A DNA stretch of 64,000 nt from assembly GCF_003096035.1 (NCBI RefSeq), contig NZ_CP029186.1:1625001-1689000 (forward strand). The letters run 5' to 3'. How positions within the stretch are numbered: position 1 is the first letter of the stretch; every line of letters begins with the position of its first letter. Position numbers and translations under genes: made by a program. This document shows, one piece after another, positions 1-8,591 of the stretch. This DNA comes from Flavobacterium album. Lineage in GTDB: Bacteria > Bacteroidota > Bacteroidia > Flavobacteriales > Flavobacteriaceae. The notes below the pieces were generated by a model. It was not told where the DNA came from, did no database searches, and worked only from the letters and a program-made list of their open reading frames with translations.

Positions 1-2
1 AG

Positions 3-512
3 ACTAAAATCATTGGCGGGTCGGTAGAAACACATCACGGCAGGGTTTCAGATGGTATCAATGTCTTTAAAGCCGACTGTGTAGTTAATGGTTTGGAATT
101 TAATGCAACACCGGCCTATTACAGAGAAGGCTCGGGGCTTACACTGTTTGGTAATCCCGTAATAAAGGATTATATCGTGACTCTAAATTTCGCGCAGGGC
201 GAAATGTATTTTAAGCCCATAAAAGAAAAACCTGCTGCAAAACAATGGGAGGGTTTTGGATTTACCCTTGAATACATGGAAGGCGATTATAAGATAGCAA
301 CCGTTATTGCCGGCACTGCCGCTGAAAAGGCGGGCCTGGTGCCGGGTGACAGGATTACGGTCATCAATGGCAAAAAGATTACATGCCCTGATTTTTGCGG
401 TTGCTGGCAGGAATTCTCACAATTGCTCGAAAATTCGCAGGAAGTTATCCTCACTGCCAATAAAAATGGGAAAGCCCGGCAAGTAAAAATTACTAAGGGA
501 AAAATATTTTGA
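3..512 (+). CDS. Retropepsin-like aspartyl protease with C-terminal PDZ domain (5' end outside window)
   Basis: The reading frame is open from the window edge, so only the last 169 residues or so are visible. The first part (about residues 1-70 of the visible piece) has the pattern of the C-terminal lobe of a bacterial retropepsin-like protease: a glycine-rich turn near IIGGSVETHHGR, then strands ending in a FGNPVIKDY-like segment. The second half is a PDZ domain, with AGTAAEKAGLVPGDRI as the typical peptide-binding loop and helix region. Such two-domain proteins are common secreted or periplasmic Bacteroidota proteins of unsettled function. The catalytic Asp and the signal peptide would lie upstream of the window, so protease activity is family-based inference. 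A short A+T-rich hairpin (about 543-562) follows the stop. Confidence 0.75.
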   Translation, partial: TKIIGGSVETHHGRVSDGINVFKADCVVNGLEFNATPAYYREGSGLTLFGNPVIKDYIVTLNFAQGEMYFKPIKEKPAAKQWEGFGFTLEYMEGDYKIATVIAGTAAEKAGLVPGDRITVINGKKITCPDFCGCWQEFSQLLENSQEVILTANKNGKARQVKITKGKIF

Positions 513-684
513 ATTTTATTTAAATACATCTTATTGTAATTCAAATACTTGTGTATTTTTATAAAAAATAGTAAGGAGTCCATGCAACCATTTTGAAAAG
601 CTATTCGTCTATGCTAATAGAAGTCAGTTAGTAATTGAGAAATGAGGACAGCCTTCCGAACCAACAACAAACCAAAACAGGATT

Positions 685-1245
685 TTGAAAGTAATTGCCT
701 TACATCAGGACGAAAAGGAGATCATAAGCCTGGCCGCCGAAAATAACCGGCATGCCCAGCAGAAGATCTACTCAAAACACGCGCCGAAGATGCTGAGTAT
801 CTGCCGGCAGTATATAAAGGACCTGCACCAGGCTGAAGACATAATGATAACTGCTTTTATGAAGGTCTTTACCAACCTGAAGAACTTTGAGCACAAAGGC
901 AGTTTTGAAGGATGGATAAGGCGCATCATGGTAAACGAATGCATATCTTATCTGAGGGTGCAGAAGAAAGTAGGGTTTTTGGAAGATGAATTTTTTGTAG
1001 AGGATACGTTCAATAACATTGAGAGCCATTTTTCGGTAGAAGACATACAGTCGCTGATAGACAGCCTGCCGGACGGATACAAAATGGTGTTTAACCTTTA
1101 TGCGATCGAGGGGTTTAAGCACCAGGAAATAGCAAAAATGCTGGGGATAAGTGAAGGTACATCGAAATCGCAGCTGTCGCATGCAAGAAAAATGCTTCAG
1201 GAACAAATTAACAAGCAAAAGAATTACGTAAATGGAACCGAATAG
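685..1245 (+). CDS. ECF-type RNA polymerase sigma factor
   Basis: This 186-residue protein has sigma-70 region 2 (about residues 25-95, with HQAEDIMITAFMKVF and GSFEGWIRRIMVNECISYL) and region 4 (about 120-175, with a helix-turn-helix around HQEIAKMLGISEGTSKSQLS). The length is normal for an ECF sigma factor. The best start is a TTG; I see no in-frame ATG nearby that preserves region 2. Its last 14 bases overlap the next gene, whose product has a single membrane segment, so the two are probably translationally coupled as sigma and anti-sigma-like partner. The family recruits RNA polymerase to a few promoters, usually envelope or stress genes. The target here is unknown, but the outer-membrane protein gene two positions downstream is an obvious candidate. 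Confidence 0.88.
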   Translation: MKVIALHQDEKEIISLAAENNRHAQQKIYSKHAPKMLSICRQYIKDLHQAEDIMITAFMKVFTNLKNFEHKGSFEGWIRRIMVNECISYLRVQKKVGFLEDEFFVEDTFNNIESHFSVEDIQSLIDSLPDGYKMVFNLYAIEGFKHQEIAKMLGISEGTSKSQLSHARKMLQEQINKQKNYVNGTE

Positions 1246-1972
1246 ATTAGAGCAGGAATTCAGGGATAAGCTGGAGCAAAGGACCATCGAGCCATCAAAA
1301 ATGGCCTGGGACAGGCTGGATGCCATGCTCTCGGTAGGCGAAGAAAAAGAAGAGCAAAAAGTAATTGCCATAAAACCCGACAGGAAATGGATGTATGTAG
1401 CAGCAGTCTTTGTGGCATTTCTTTTAGCAGGCATACTACTGAACCAGGAAAAAGAGAACGGCAGCGGTACTATAAATAAAGGTTCCGGTATTGTAACCAA
1501 AGAGCAGCCGGCCAAAAAAGAAAACACAACGTCACCGGCGCAAACAGAAGAACACAATCCCACAGAAGATATCTCAGCCCCGCAAAATGCACTAAACGCA
1601 GTAGCCGCAACAGAGACAATTAAAAAGCCATCTAAAAATACTGTTCATCAAAAACAGAATAAAAGCAATGCTTCAGGCAATATAAAGGAAAAGAGTAGTG
1701 TTGTGCCATCTCATAATGGGAGTATTGCGGTTGTAAGCAATGAAGAGCCAAAAGAGGGCATAACGCCTAACGCTAATGAAGCTGATAACCTGCTGGCCGC
1801 ATCAGGTGGTGATATCCATAAGAAGAAAAGGTCTGTAAAAGTAGATGCCAATTCGCTGCTCTCATCTGTAGAAGGCGAGCTTGACGACAACTTTCGCGAT
1901 AAGGCCCTTCAGGGTGTAATAAAAAACTTTAATGCAGTAAAATCTTCTGTAGCCAACAGAAACTATCAATAA
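1232..1972 (+). CDS. Membrane-anchored anti-sigma-like protein
   Basis: The 246 residues comprise a soluble N-terminal part (1-50) with a WDRLDAML-type helix seen in Bacteroidota anti-sigma-like proteins, one membrane helix at about 53-71, and a low-complexity Thr/Asn/Lys-rich periplasmic part ending in a short conserved-looking tail (about 205-246). The gene starts inside the end of the sigma factor gene. Position and topology argue for a sigma regulator that holds the sigma factor at the inner membrane, with the periplasmic region sensing a signal. No zinc-binding anti-sigma (ZAS) motif is evident, so the mechanism is inferred from context. The next gene follows after 32 bases. Confidence 0.6.
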   Translation: MEPNRLEQEFRDKLEQRTIEPSKMAWDRLDAMLSVGEEKEEQKVIAIKPDRKWMYVAAVFVAFLLAGILLNQEKENGSGTINKGSGIVTKEQPAKKENTTSPAQTEEHNPTEDISAPQNALNAVAATETIKKPSKNTVHQKQNKSNASGNIKEKSSVVPSHNGSIAVVSNEEPKEGITPNANEADNLLAASGGDIHKKKRSVKVDANSLLSSVEGELDDNFRDKALQGVIKNFNAVKSSVANRNYQ

Positions 1973-2004
1973 TCATCAATAACAAAACAGTAATAATTAA
2001 AAAC

Positions 2005-3021
2005 ATGAAAACAATTACTTTTTATGTAGCGGCATTGCTATGCCTTTGCGCTACCAGACTACATGCCCAAAGCTTTCAGGAAAGAGCAGCTGCTATCGCT
2101 AATAACATTGAGCAGATAACCAAGCAGGAGAAGGATTCCCTTAAATCGGAAGTGGAAGCGGTAAACACACAGCTTGAAAAAAACGAGATTACCAAAGCGG
2201 AAGCAGATGCTAAAAAACAGCAGTTTGCCGAGCTTCGTGCCAAAAACATTGAAACCAGAGTTGCTGCAGAAGAAGAAAAACTAAGCCAGCTTGTAAAAGA
2301 TAAAGTTGATGGGAAGATTAAAAATGACAGGTTTCATATTTTTATCAACGGCTCAAAAGATACTACCAAAACAAAGGAATACAGTTACAAAAGAACAACC
2401 TCGCAGTTTGTGTTCGCCTTTGGTGTAAACCGTCTTGTAACAGATGATAAAATAGATAATGATAACTTCAAATGGCGCTCCGATTTTTATGAGTGGGGTG
2501 TGAGCTGGAATACAAGGATATTAAAAAACAACAACCTGCTTCATGCCAAATACGGACTGTCGCTGCAATACAACAACCTTCGCCCTGACAATAACATGAT
2601 ATTTGCAACGGATGGTGGTAAAACAGGGTTGGTTGCTGCAGGAAGGGACCTTGATATGGCACGCCTACGTTATGTAAACCTCGTAATACCGGCCTATCTT
2701 GAGTTCGACCTTACAAAGAAACAGGTTAACGGCGAGAAGACCTATTTCCCTACACACAAAAGCGTTCGCTTAGGAATCGGTGGATATACCGGATTTAATG
2801 TAAAAGAAAAGCAGATCATAAAATACCGCGAAGACGGCCACGATGTAAAGCTGAAGCAAAAAGGCGATTTCAATGTAAGTGATTTTGTATATGGCGTAGG
2901 AGCCTACATAGGGTACGGCGAGATAAGCCTTTATGCGAAGTATGACCTTCAGCCGGTTTTTGCAAATAATGAAATAGATTCAAATAATTTGTCGCTTGGC
3001 ATAAGATTTGATCTTAATTAA
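2005..3021 (+). CDS. Outer-membrane beta-barrel protein with coiled-coil N-terminus
   Basis: The 338-residue product begins with a clear signal peptide (residues 1-22, ending ATRLHAQ). A long charged helical or coiled-coil stretch (about 25-105, rich in Glu/Lys/Ala) follows. From about residue 130 to the end there are alternating strands with aromatic ends and a C-terminal strand ending in SLGIRFDLN, as expected for a barrel inserted by BamA. It resembles PorT/OmpA-barrel family proteins of Bacteroidota, but I cannot name the family firmly. It is the third gene of the sigma / anti-sigma-like operon and may be either its target or part of the envelope-sensing circuit. Confidence 0.65.
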   Translation: MKTITFYVAALLCLCATRLHAQSFQERAAAIANNIEQITKQEKDSLKSEVEAVNTQLEKNEITKAEADAKKQQFAELRAKNIETRVAAEEEKLSQLVKDKVDGKIKNDRFHIFINGSKDTTKTKEYSYKRTTSQFVFAFGVNRLVTDDKIDNDNFKWRSDFYEWGVSWNTRILKNNNLLHAKYGLSLQYNNLRPDNNMIFATDGGKTGLVAAGRDLDMARLRYVNLVIPAYLEFDLTKKQVNGEKTYFPTHKSVRLGIGGYTGFNVKEKQIIKYREDGHDVKLKQKGDFNVSDFVYGVGAYIGYGEISLYAKYDLQPVFANNEIDSNNLSLGIRFDLN

Positions 3022-3052
3022 AAAGTTAAGTTAAGGGTTAGTTTTGTACTTG

Positions 3053-3088
3053 AAAAGGGGGCGTTCCTAAAGGGATGCCCTTTTTTAT
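3053..3088 (+). terminator. Rho-independent terminator after the sigma/OMP operon
   Basis: An AAAAGGG(GG)C arm pairs with GCCCTTTT, followed by a run of T. It lies about 32 bases past the barrel gene stop and closes the three-gene rightward operon. Confidence 0.75.
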
Positions 3089-3298
3089 TTATGTATGGCA
3101 AAGTGAAGTTTTATCATATAAGTTAATGACAAAGCTCATACCATAGATACAGAAGAAGAGAGGCGGTGAACTAAAAGCTATCAACTATCAGACCACACAG
3201 GCTATATAGCGTGCAGGACACAAAAACAGAGAGTATACCCGGATAGCTGACTTTAAAGAGATACTTTAATCATCTATAAACAGGAGATTAAAGAACAT
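3089..3298. other. Intergenic stretch without a recognisable gene
   Basis: About 210 bases lie between two facing terminators. No reading frame of useful length, RNA gene or repeat from the families seen elsewhere in the window could be recognised here. The two flanking transcription units converge on it. Confidence 0.5.
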
Positions 3299-3330
3299 AA
3301 AAAAAAGCGACACTATTCGTGCCGCTTTTC
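3299..3330 (-). terminator. Terminator of the leftward gene ending at 3361
   Basis: Arms AAAAGCG and CGCTTTT, plus an inner CAC/GTG pairing around the loop TATTC, form a hairpin. On the minus strand it is followed by a run of eight T, about 30 bases beyond the stop of the leftward gene. Confidence 0.75.
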
Positions 3331-3360
3331 AACCCTCTTCTAAAGAGATATATTGTGTGA

Positions 3361-4047
3361 TTATAAGATAGTTTGAAGATATCCCGAAAGCTGCTGAAGG
3401 TCGGTTGCTTTTTCCAGGTCAAGCTTATTTTTCTTAATAAAGTCTAAAACCTCCTTACTTTTGCCCGGAACCAGGTTGGCAACATCTTTTTTACCGGATA
3501 CAAATACAGTTTCGCCGTCATTTATTTTTACGTAAAATTCATCGTCTGCCCTTTTATAGGTAGCAGGTTTTGAAGTAGAATAGCTGTTGTCTGCTATTTT
3601 TCCCGGTTGCAGGTAAATCCTTTCCCTTTTGAAAATTTTTACTTTAGGGCTATCACTAATTACATTAAGGTAACCCATAGTCTCTTCACCCTCTTCGTTT
3701 TTATATTGCTGTAACGAATAAACCTCGCCTGTAGCCGACATTGTAATAGTTACATTAGGCTGTTTTGGCAATGTCATTGTTTTTCCTTCCTGCGGATTGC
3801 TCATTTCAAAATAATCAGAATAAGCATTATAGCGTACAAGCACAATCTGTTCGTTTCCGGAAACTTTTGCCGGCATATAGCGTTCATTGATATACATAGA
3901 TCCTACAGCTGCCATAGGTTTCTCTGCAGATGTTATGATCTGCCCTCTCGCACCTCCCGTATTCAGAGGTGTCTGGTTTATCTGGGCATCCATAAATAGT
4001 GGCGAGAAAGCCATAACGATACCTGCAACTACATTAAATTTTTTCAT
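3361..4047 (-). CDS. Secreted protein of unknown function
   Basis: I start this gene at the ATG that gives MKKFNVVAGIVMAFSPLFMDAQ, a normal signal peptide. A longer in-frame start 54 bases upstream would bury that signal sequence and is unlikely. The mature protein is about 205 residues, mostly beta-rich, with no motif I can tie to a catalytic family. The pattern of an exported, moderately charged protein ending in a helical segment (about 185-228) resembles many uncharacterised Bacteroidota periplasmic proteins. It has its own terminator downstream and is separated from mscS by about 130 bases, so it may be monocistronic. Confidence 0.65.
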   Translation of the reverse strand: MKKFNVVAGIVMAFSPLFMDAQINQTPLNTGGARGQIITSAEKPMAAVGSMYINERYMPAKVSGNEQIVLVRYNAYSDYFEMSNPQEGKTMTLPKQPNVTITMSATGEVYSLQQYKNEEGEETMGYLNVISDSPKVKIFKRERIYLQPGKIADNSYSTSKPATYKRADDEFYVKINDGETVFVSGKKDVANLVPGKSKEVLDFIKKNKLDLEKATDLQQLSGYLQTIL

Positions 4048-4180
4048 TCTGTTGATGTTATTGAAATTAAAGTGCCAAATATAATTGTTTTGTAAAGACA
4101 TTGCTTACAATGTTCGTGAAAATTGCAAATAGCATGCCAGGGTTATTAAACGCTGGCTTTTGCCAATTATTGTTTTCGCA

Positions 4181-5023
4181 TTACTTTTTTGCATCATTCT
4201 TTACATGCACATCCCTTTGCGGATAAGGTATAGTGATCCCCGCGTTTTCAAAGGATGCTTTTATGTTTTCATAAAAGTCAGATACGGCTTTCCCGTGATT
4301 AGCGCGTTCCGTCCACAAGGTTACTGAGAGGTCAATTGAATTTTCAGCAAGTGCTTTTATTTCAACTCCCGGTGCCGGTTCCTTAAGGACCTTCGTATCC
4401 CGCTCAATTACACCGAATATAGCTTCTTTTACCTTTTTGAGGTCGCTCTCGTAGCCAACGCTCAATACAATTTCGGCACGCCGCAATGGCTCCTGCGAGA
4501 AATTCTTGATAGTTCCGTTAGACAGTGCCCCGTTCGGCATATAGATCACCTGGTTGTTCGAAGTGATTATTTTGGTGCTGAATATCTGGATGCTGTTCAC
4601 AGTACCGGCCTGTCCCTGTGCCTCAATGTAATCGCCTACACGGAAAGGCTTGAACAGTATGATGAGTAATCCGCCTGCAAAATTCGATAATGAGCCCTGT
4701 AGCGCCAACCCGATAGCAATACCTGCAGCGCCCAGTGCGGCCATGAGCGATGTGGTTTTTACTCCCAGCTGCTCGATCACGGTAACGAATAGCAGCACCC
4801 GGAATACCCATGTAAATACATCCAGGACAAATTTCAGCAGAGTAGGATCGAGATTCTTTCTCGTCATAAGGTTCCTGACGATTTTCCTGAAAAGTTTGAT
4901 GATAAGTATCCCGATAATGAGAACAACGATAGCCGAAATAAGGCTTGGCACATAATCGACCAGGTTGGTTACGAACCGGTTTATATAGATATCGATATTC
5001 TCAAGGGCAAACAAGGGCTTCAT
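4181..5023 (-). CDS. mscS: Small-conductance mechanosensitive ion channel (MscS family)
   Basis: This 280-residue product is close to the length of canonical MscS. Three N-terminal membrane helices (about 24-46, 63-85 and 88-120) end in a glycine/alanine-rich pore helix (AALGAAGIAIGLALQGSLSN), the hallmark of the family. The middle beta domain (FRVGDYIEAQGQAGTV, then MPNGALSNGTIKN) and the C-terminal alpha/beta domain follow. It opens under membrane tension to release solutes during osmotic down-shock. The start ATG overlaps the stop of the upstream thioredoxin-domain gene (ATGA), which indicates translational coupling, so the upstream promoter probably drives both genes. A longer in-frame start exists but lies within the upstream gene. 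Confidence 0.93.
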   Translation of the reverse strand: MKPLFALENIDIYINRFVTNLVDYVPSLISAIVVLIIGILIIKLFRKIVRNLMTRKNLDPTLLKFVLDVFTWVFRVLLFVTVIEQLGVKTTSLMAALGAAGIAIGLALQGSLSNFAGGLLIILFKPFRVGDYIEAQGQAGTVNSIQIFSTKIITSNNQVIYMPNGALSNGTIKNFSQEPLRRAEIVLSVGYESDLKKVKEAIFGVIERDTKVLKEPAPGVEIKALAENSIDLSVTLWTERANHGKAVSDFYENIKASFENAGITIPYPQRDVHVKNDAKK

Positions 5024-7041
5024 ATTAATCTTAATTCTTTTAAAACTTCCTCTAACGACGATTTCGGCAGGCCGCACGTGTTATTTTGGCAAACATAAAA
5101 CATTAAATCGTCTTTGACAAAGCGGTTTTCAAGGAATGGTACTCCCGATTCTAAAGTACTTCCGGCAACAATAACATGCGGCAGGTAATGTCTGTTTATC
5201 TCTTTGACAGCTGCCGCTGCATCTTCACCACAAACCGCAAGTTCCCTGTTTTGCGCCGATAATTCCAGCCACAGGTTGAGCCAGTTCGAAAAAGCCGAAG
5301 GATAATCAAGGTTAGGGACAATCCGGTACAGCATCTGCAAGGCAACCTTTTCGTAATAAGGGTTATCGAAAAGCAGACTCAGTTTATATAGCACATTCCC
5401 CATCACCGAATTTGATGCAGGGATCACATTGTCTTCCGTTTCATAATGCGGCGCAATCAGTTGCTCTTCTTTTTTGGAAGCATAGGCAGAGAATTGCAGC
5501 TTTTCATCATAAAAGTTTTCGAGACAGTAATCCGCCAGCTGCTTGGCATACAGCAGCCATTTTTCTTCGAGCGTAGCTTCATAAAGCGTTATAAAAGCAT
5601 CTGCTGTATGGGCATAATCTTCCAGAAAGCCTTTGATCTTCGCTACACCATTCTTATAGGTGCGCCATAAATGCCCATCGCTGTCCCACATTCTTTCCGT
5701 AATAAACAGTGCATTGCTCCGGGCAGCAGTAAGGTAAGCCTCGTCTCCCAGGGCTTTATAGGCAGCAGCATAGCCTTTAAGCATTAGTGCGTTCCACGAA
5801 GTGAGGATCTTATCGTCAAGCCTTGGTTTGGCACGGTGCTCTCTGGCCTCATACAGCAATTTTTCCCACCCGGCCTTTTTCTCACTTAGCACATCGGGAG
5901 TGATTCCTGCTGTAGCCGCCTGGTTTTCCGGGCTTTCATTCTGGATCAGTACAAATTTTCCATCCTCCCAATATCCAAATTCATTAATGTTGTAAATAGC
6001 TGCGAAAAGTTCAAAGTCTCCCCCAAGGAGGTCCCGTAGCTCCTGCTTTTCCCATACATAGAACGCGCCTTCTTCCAAATGGCCAAGCACGTTGGTACTG
6101 TCAGCATCCAGGGCGCTGTAAAACGCGCCGCTTGCATCGGTCAGCTCTTTTTGGATAAAGAAATGCGTCTTTTTAATTACTTCCTTATACAGTGGGTTTT
6201 TAGTCCTTTTATAGGCATTGGCATACAAGCTCATGAGCTGGCCGTTATCGTATAGCATCTTCTCAAAATGAGGTACATGCCACTTCATGTCAACCGAATA
6301 CCTTGAAAATCCGCCACCCACCGTGTCAAACAATCCGCCCCACGCCATTCGGGTAAGCGTAAGGTCTACATGATCTAAAATATCCTTTGATCTGGTCTGG
6401 TAGCCATACCGTTGCAAAAATAGGTAGTTGTTAGGCATCATGAACTTTGGTGCGCGTGCATAACCGCCAAACTCGTGGTCAAAGCTCCTGGCCCATTTTT
6501 CAGCTATGGGTTTTATATTCGCAGGATCAGGTATTTCTCCCTGATCATTAGGTGTAACAAGCCCTGTATGCTGTATGCCCTCCATCAGCTTTTCAGCATA
6601 ATCGGTCATTTTCTCCGGCTCGGAAGCAAAAATATCCTGTAGTTGGTTCAATGCATCTATCCAATTGTTCTTCCGGAAGTAAGTCCCGCCCCACACTGGC
6701 CTGCCATCCGGGAGCAGCACGGCGTTCATGGGCCAGCCCCCTTGCCCGGTCATTAGCTGTACGGCTTTCATGTAGGTAGCATCTACATCGGGGCGCTCTT
6801 CACGGTCTACTTTTATCGAAACAAAATGACGGTTCATCACTTCGGCCACTTCTTCATCCTCAAAGCTTTCGTGTTCCATCACATGGCACCAGTGGCACGC
6901 AGAATAACCGACACTTATAATGATAAGCTTGTTTTCCTCCTGTGCTTTTGCAAGCGATTTTTCGTTCCAGGCCTTCCAATGGATTGGGTTATTAGCGTGT
7001 TGAAGCAGATAAGGGCTCGTTTCGAGATGCAGTTCGTTCAT
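5020..7041 (-). CDS. Thioredoxin-domain protein, SSP411/YyaL family (DUF255)
   Basis: The 673-residue protein has the family layout. An N-terminal thioredoxin-like domain carries the CHWC motif (C49, C52, in SACHWCHVMEHESF), followed by a large (alpha/alpha)6-barrel-like region with glycosidase-type fold features (for example GGGFSRYSVD and HFEKMLYDNGQL). Such proteins occur from bacteria to mammals (spermatogenesis-associated protein 20); their reaction is not settled. No signal peptide is visible, so it is probably cytoplasmic. It is the first gene of a two-gene leftward operon with mscS and has an excellent promoter just upstream. Confidence 0.9.
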   Translation of the reverse strand: MNELHLETSPYLLQHANNPIHWKAWNEKSLAKAQEENKLIIISVGYSACHWCHVMEHESFEDEEVAEVMNRHFVSIKVDREERPDVDATYMKAVQLMTGQGGWPMNAVLLPDGRPVWGGTYFRKNNWIDALNQLQDIFASEPEKMTDYAEKLMEGIQHTGLVTPNDQGEIPDPANIKPIAEKWARSFDHEFGGYARAPKFMMPNNYLFLQRYGYQTRSKDILDHVDLTLTRMAWGGLFDTVGGGFSRYSVDMKWHVPHFEKMLYDNGQLMSLYANAYKRTKNPLYKEVIKKTHFFIQKELTDASGAFYSALDADSTNVLGHLEEGAFYVWEKQELRDLLGGDFELFAAIYNINEFGYWEDGKFVLIQNESPENQAATAGITPDVLSEKKAGWEKLLYEAREHRAKPRLDDKILTSWNALMLKGYAAAYKALGDEAYLTAARSNALFITERMWDSDGHLWRTYKNGVAKIKGFLEDYAHTADAFITLYEATLEEKWLLYAKQLADYCLENFYDEKLQFSAYASKKEEQLIAPHYETEDNVIPASNSVMGNVLYKLSLLFDNPYYEKVALQMLYRIVPNLDYPSAFSNWLNLWLELSAQNRELAVCGEDAAAAVKEINRHYLPHVIVAGSTLESGVPFLENRFVKDDLMFYVCQNNTCGLPKSSLEEVLKELRLI

Positions 7042-7058
7042 GGCTTATTTCTTAGCTG

Positions 7059-7089
7059 CAAATTTACAGAAACCGATAAGGGCGAACAA
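7059..7089 (-). promoter_or_regulatory. Predicted Bacteroidota promoter for the thioredoxin-domain/mscS operon
   Basis: On the minus strand a TTG (7089-7087) is followed by 20 bases and then TAAATTTG (7066-7059). This fits the flavobacterial -33 TTG / -7 TAnnTTTG consensus exactly. Transcription would start about 10-15 bases before the ATG. Confidence 0.65.
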
Positions 7090-7211
7090 GGTATTTATGA
7101 AAATTGGTTTATGGAATACATATGAGATAGGGTCTCATTTTCTTATTTCCGGATTTCATGCATAATCATCAGCCTGCTTGATGTATGCGTAATACAGGAT
7201 TAGATAATAGC

Positions 7212-7248
7212 AGCAGCTTAAGCCTGGGTTATTTCAGGTTAAGCTGCT
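7212..7248. terminator. Strong hairpin downstream of the lipoprotein gene
   Basis: The 10-base arms AGCAGCTTAA / TTAAGCTGCT plus an inner CCTG/CAGG form a near-perfect 14-pair stem with one bulged G. It sits just after the leftward lipoprotein gene. The T-rich tail is on the plus side, so as a leftward terminator it is not textbook. Confidence 0.5.
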
Positions 7249-7258
7249 CTCTATTTTC

Positions 7259-7669
7259 TTATTTCCTGCTGCTTACAGCTACCAGCTTATTGTTGGTGTC
7301 CATATAATAATACACGTTAAAGATCGTGTCATTATCCCTCAGCTTATAAGCATGCACGGCGTAGTATTTTTTGTCTTTATCTTTTGGCAAAGCTGCCTCA
7401 AGGCTGTCCATGGATTTAAGCGCTTCTTCAGCTCTTTCCATATTGCCCGCGTCCATCGCATACTCGCCCAACTTAAGGTACTTTTCATTGAGCGCCATAT
7501 GCACCTCTTTCGCATAGGCATCATGCACAGAATAAGTATACGAATCTACCTCTTCCTGTGATTTGCCGTAGCTCTTTATTAGTTCGGCTTTAAGGGGTTC
7601 GATTTGCTCTTCATTTTTTGAACAGGCTATCATACAGATAGATCCTAATAATAGAATTGTTTTTTTCAT
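7259..7669 (-). CDS. Small lipoprotein of unknown function, possible prophage accessory gene
   Basis: This is a 136-residue protein with a lipoprotein signal (MKKTILLLGSICMIAC, Cys about 16, then SKNEE). The mature part is highly charged and helical (about 20-100), ending in a small beta segment. I recognise no family. The start is the ATG that gives the signal peptide. The gene is next to the prophage repressor and on the same strand. Its predicted promoter (TATATTTG) is overlapped by palindromes like those in the repressor control region, so it is probably under repressor control. A surface lipoprotein in that setting could act in receptor blocking or superinfection exclusion, but that is conjecture; it could equally be a host gene. 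Confidence 0.6.
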   Translation of the reverse strand: MKKTILLLGSICMIACSKNEEQIEPLKAELIKSYGKSQEEVDSYTYSVHDAYAKEVHMALNEKYLKLGEYAMDAGNMERAEEALKSMDSLEAALPKDKDKKYYAVHAYKLRDNDTIFNVYYYMDTNNKLVAVSSRK

Positions 7670-7706
7670 GGCGTATAAAATTTATGTTTAACGTTATTCG
7701 ATGAGG

Positions 7707-7714
7707 CAAATATA
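7707..7714 (-). promoter_or_regulatory. Predicted -7 element of the lipoprotein gene promoter
   Basis: TATATTTG on the minus strand exactly matches TAnnTTTG, 38 bases before the ATG. The expected -33 position falls inside the palindrome at 7734-7745, so a bound repressor would occlude RNA polymerase. Confidence 0.55.
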
Positions 7715-7733
7715 AAACAAATTTCCAAACATC

Positions 7734-7815
7734 AGAATATTTTCTTAAAAATTTTTGAAAATTTTCAAACACTGTCGAAGATTGTGTTTTTGTGGTTTAT
7801 AGAAGAATTTCTATA
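7734..7815. promoter_or_regulatory. Three operator-like palindromes (WGAA-N4-TTCW), left cluster
   Basis: AGAATATTTTCT (7734-7745), TGAAAATTTTCA (7756-7767, inside a perfect 16-base palindrome 7754-7769) and AGAAGAATTTCT (7801-7812, inside an 18-base element with arms TATAGAA/TTCTATA). Centres are 22 and 45 bases apart. The same pattern occurs upstream of the repressor gene, which suggests a common binding protein. The DNA is A+T-rich, so single sites could be chance; six sites in two clusters are harder to dismiss. Confidence 0.5.
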
Positions 7816-7822
7816 CCTTTCT

Positions 7823-8566
7823 TTAATAATAATCTTTTGCAACGTCCCTTTGGATATTGATCACATAAAACAATGCCTGCACGTCATTTAAGGAAAGGTC
7901 AAAATCTTTATATTCCGGGCTGTCATTTAATGAATGGCAACTGATAATCCCTTTTTCAACATCATGGCCTGTAATTTCTTTCAGCAAAGGGAATTTTGAC
8001 TCTGTAGTATATATTACCCAAAACCTGAAGTCCTTAAAACGAATAAGGCTTGTCCAGTGCTGTCTTTGCAGTTCGCGCGTAGCCACAATATAATTTTGCG
8101 GTATGGCATCACTGGTGCCATCGTCCATGCTGTCGCCTTTCACTCTGAAAGCCAGGTAACGTCCTTTTACCGGCCGGTCCACAATGATGCCATGCTGGGA
8201 CATTCCTTTAAGAAGCTCAATATCCTGGTAATTGTCCAGAAACCCCGCCTGTATTTTGTGTTCAGCCAACGGCATCGTCATATAGTACTGGCCATTCGGG
8301 AGTTTTGTGAAATGATTTGCGTTTTTATTATTGGATACTTGCAATTCATAGGCATCTACAACGTCAATTTCTTTTTCCTCTAGCGGCTCGGCTTCATGAA
8401 TTTTAGAGTAGAAATATTTCCGCAACATCTCTTGTTTTCCTTTAGGGATTGTCGATCCGTTCTCCCAGCTGCTGATGGTCCGTATCGTTAATCCAAATTC
8501 AGAAGCTAACTGTTCTTGGGTCAGTCCTGCCTTTTCCCGGCATTCCTTAATATTTAGGTTGCTCAT
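7823..8566 (-). CDS. Prophage repressor: XRE helix-turn-helix plus S24/LexA-like peptidase domain
   Basis: The 247-residue protein has an N-terminal helix-turn-helix (about 7-50; LTQEQLASEFGLTIRTISSWENG) and a C-terminal S24 domain with the Ser nucleophile in KGDSMDDG (S146) and a Lys in PLLKEI (K196). An Ala-Gly pair at 107-108 (KIQAGFLD) sits where LexA-type repressors cut themselves, about 38 residues before the Ser. It should hold the lytic genes off in the lysogen and inactivate itself with RecA after DNA damage. It is transcribed away from the early operon, and the 137-base gap between them carries operator-like palindromes. Of the visible genes, it marks the element most clearly as a temperate phage. 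Confidence 0.9.
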   Translation of the reverse strand: MSNLNIKECREKAGLTQEQLASEFGLTIRTISSWENGSTIPKGKQEMLRKYFYSKIHEAEPLEEKEIDVVDAYELQVSNNKNANHFTKLPNGQYYMTMPLAEHKIQAGFLDNYQDIELLKGMSQHGIIVDRPVKGRYLAFRVKGDSMDDGTSDAIPQNYIVATRELQRQHWTSLIRFKDFRFWVIYTTESKFPLLKEITGHDVEKGIISCHSLNDSPEYKDFDLSLNDVQALFYVINIQRDVAKDYY

Positions 8567-8591
8567 TTTTACTACTGTTTATAAGGGTTGT

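Noticed and set aside
772..1563. Long minus-strand frame opposite the sigma/anti-sigma genes
   Set aside because: It lies opposite two genes with clear family motifs and encodes a composition typical of antisense frames.
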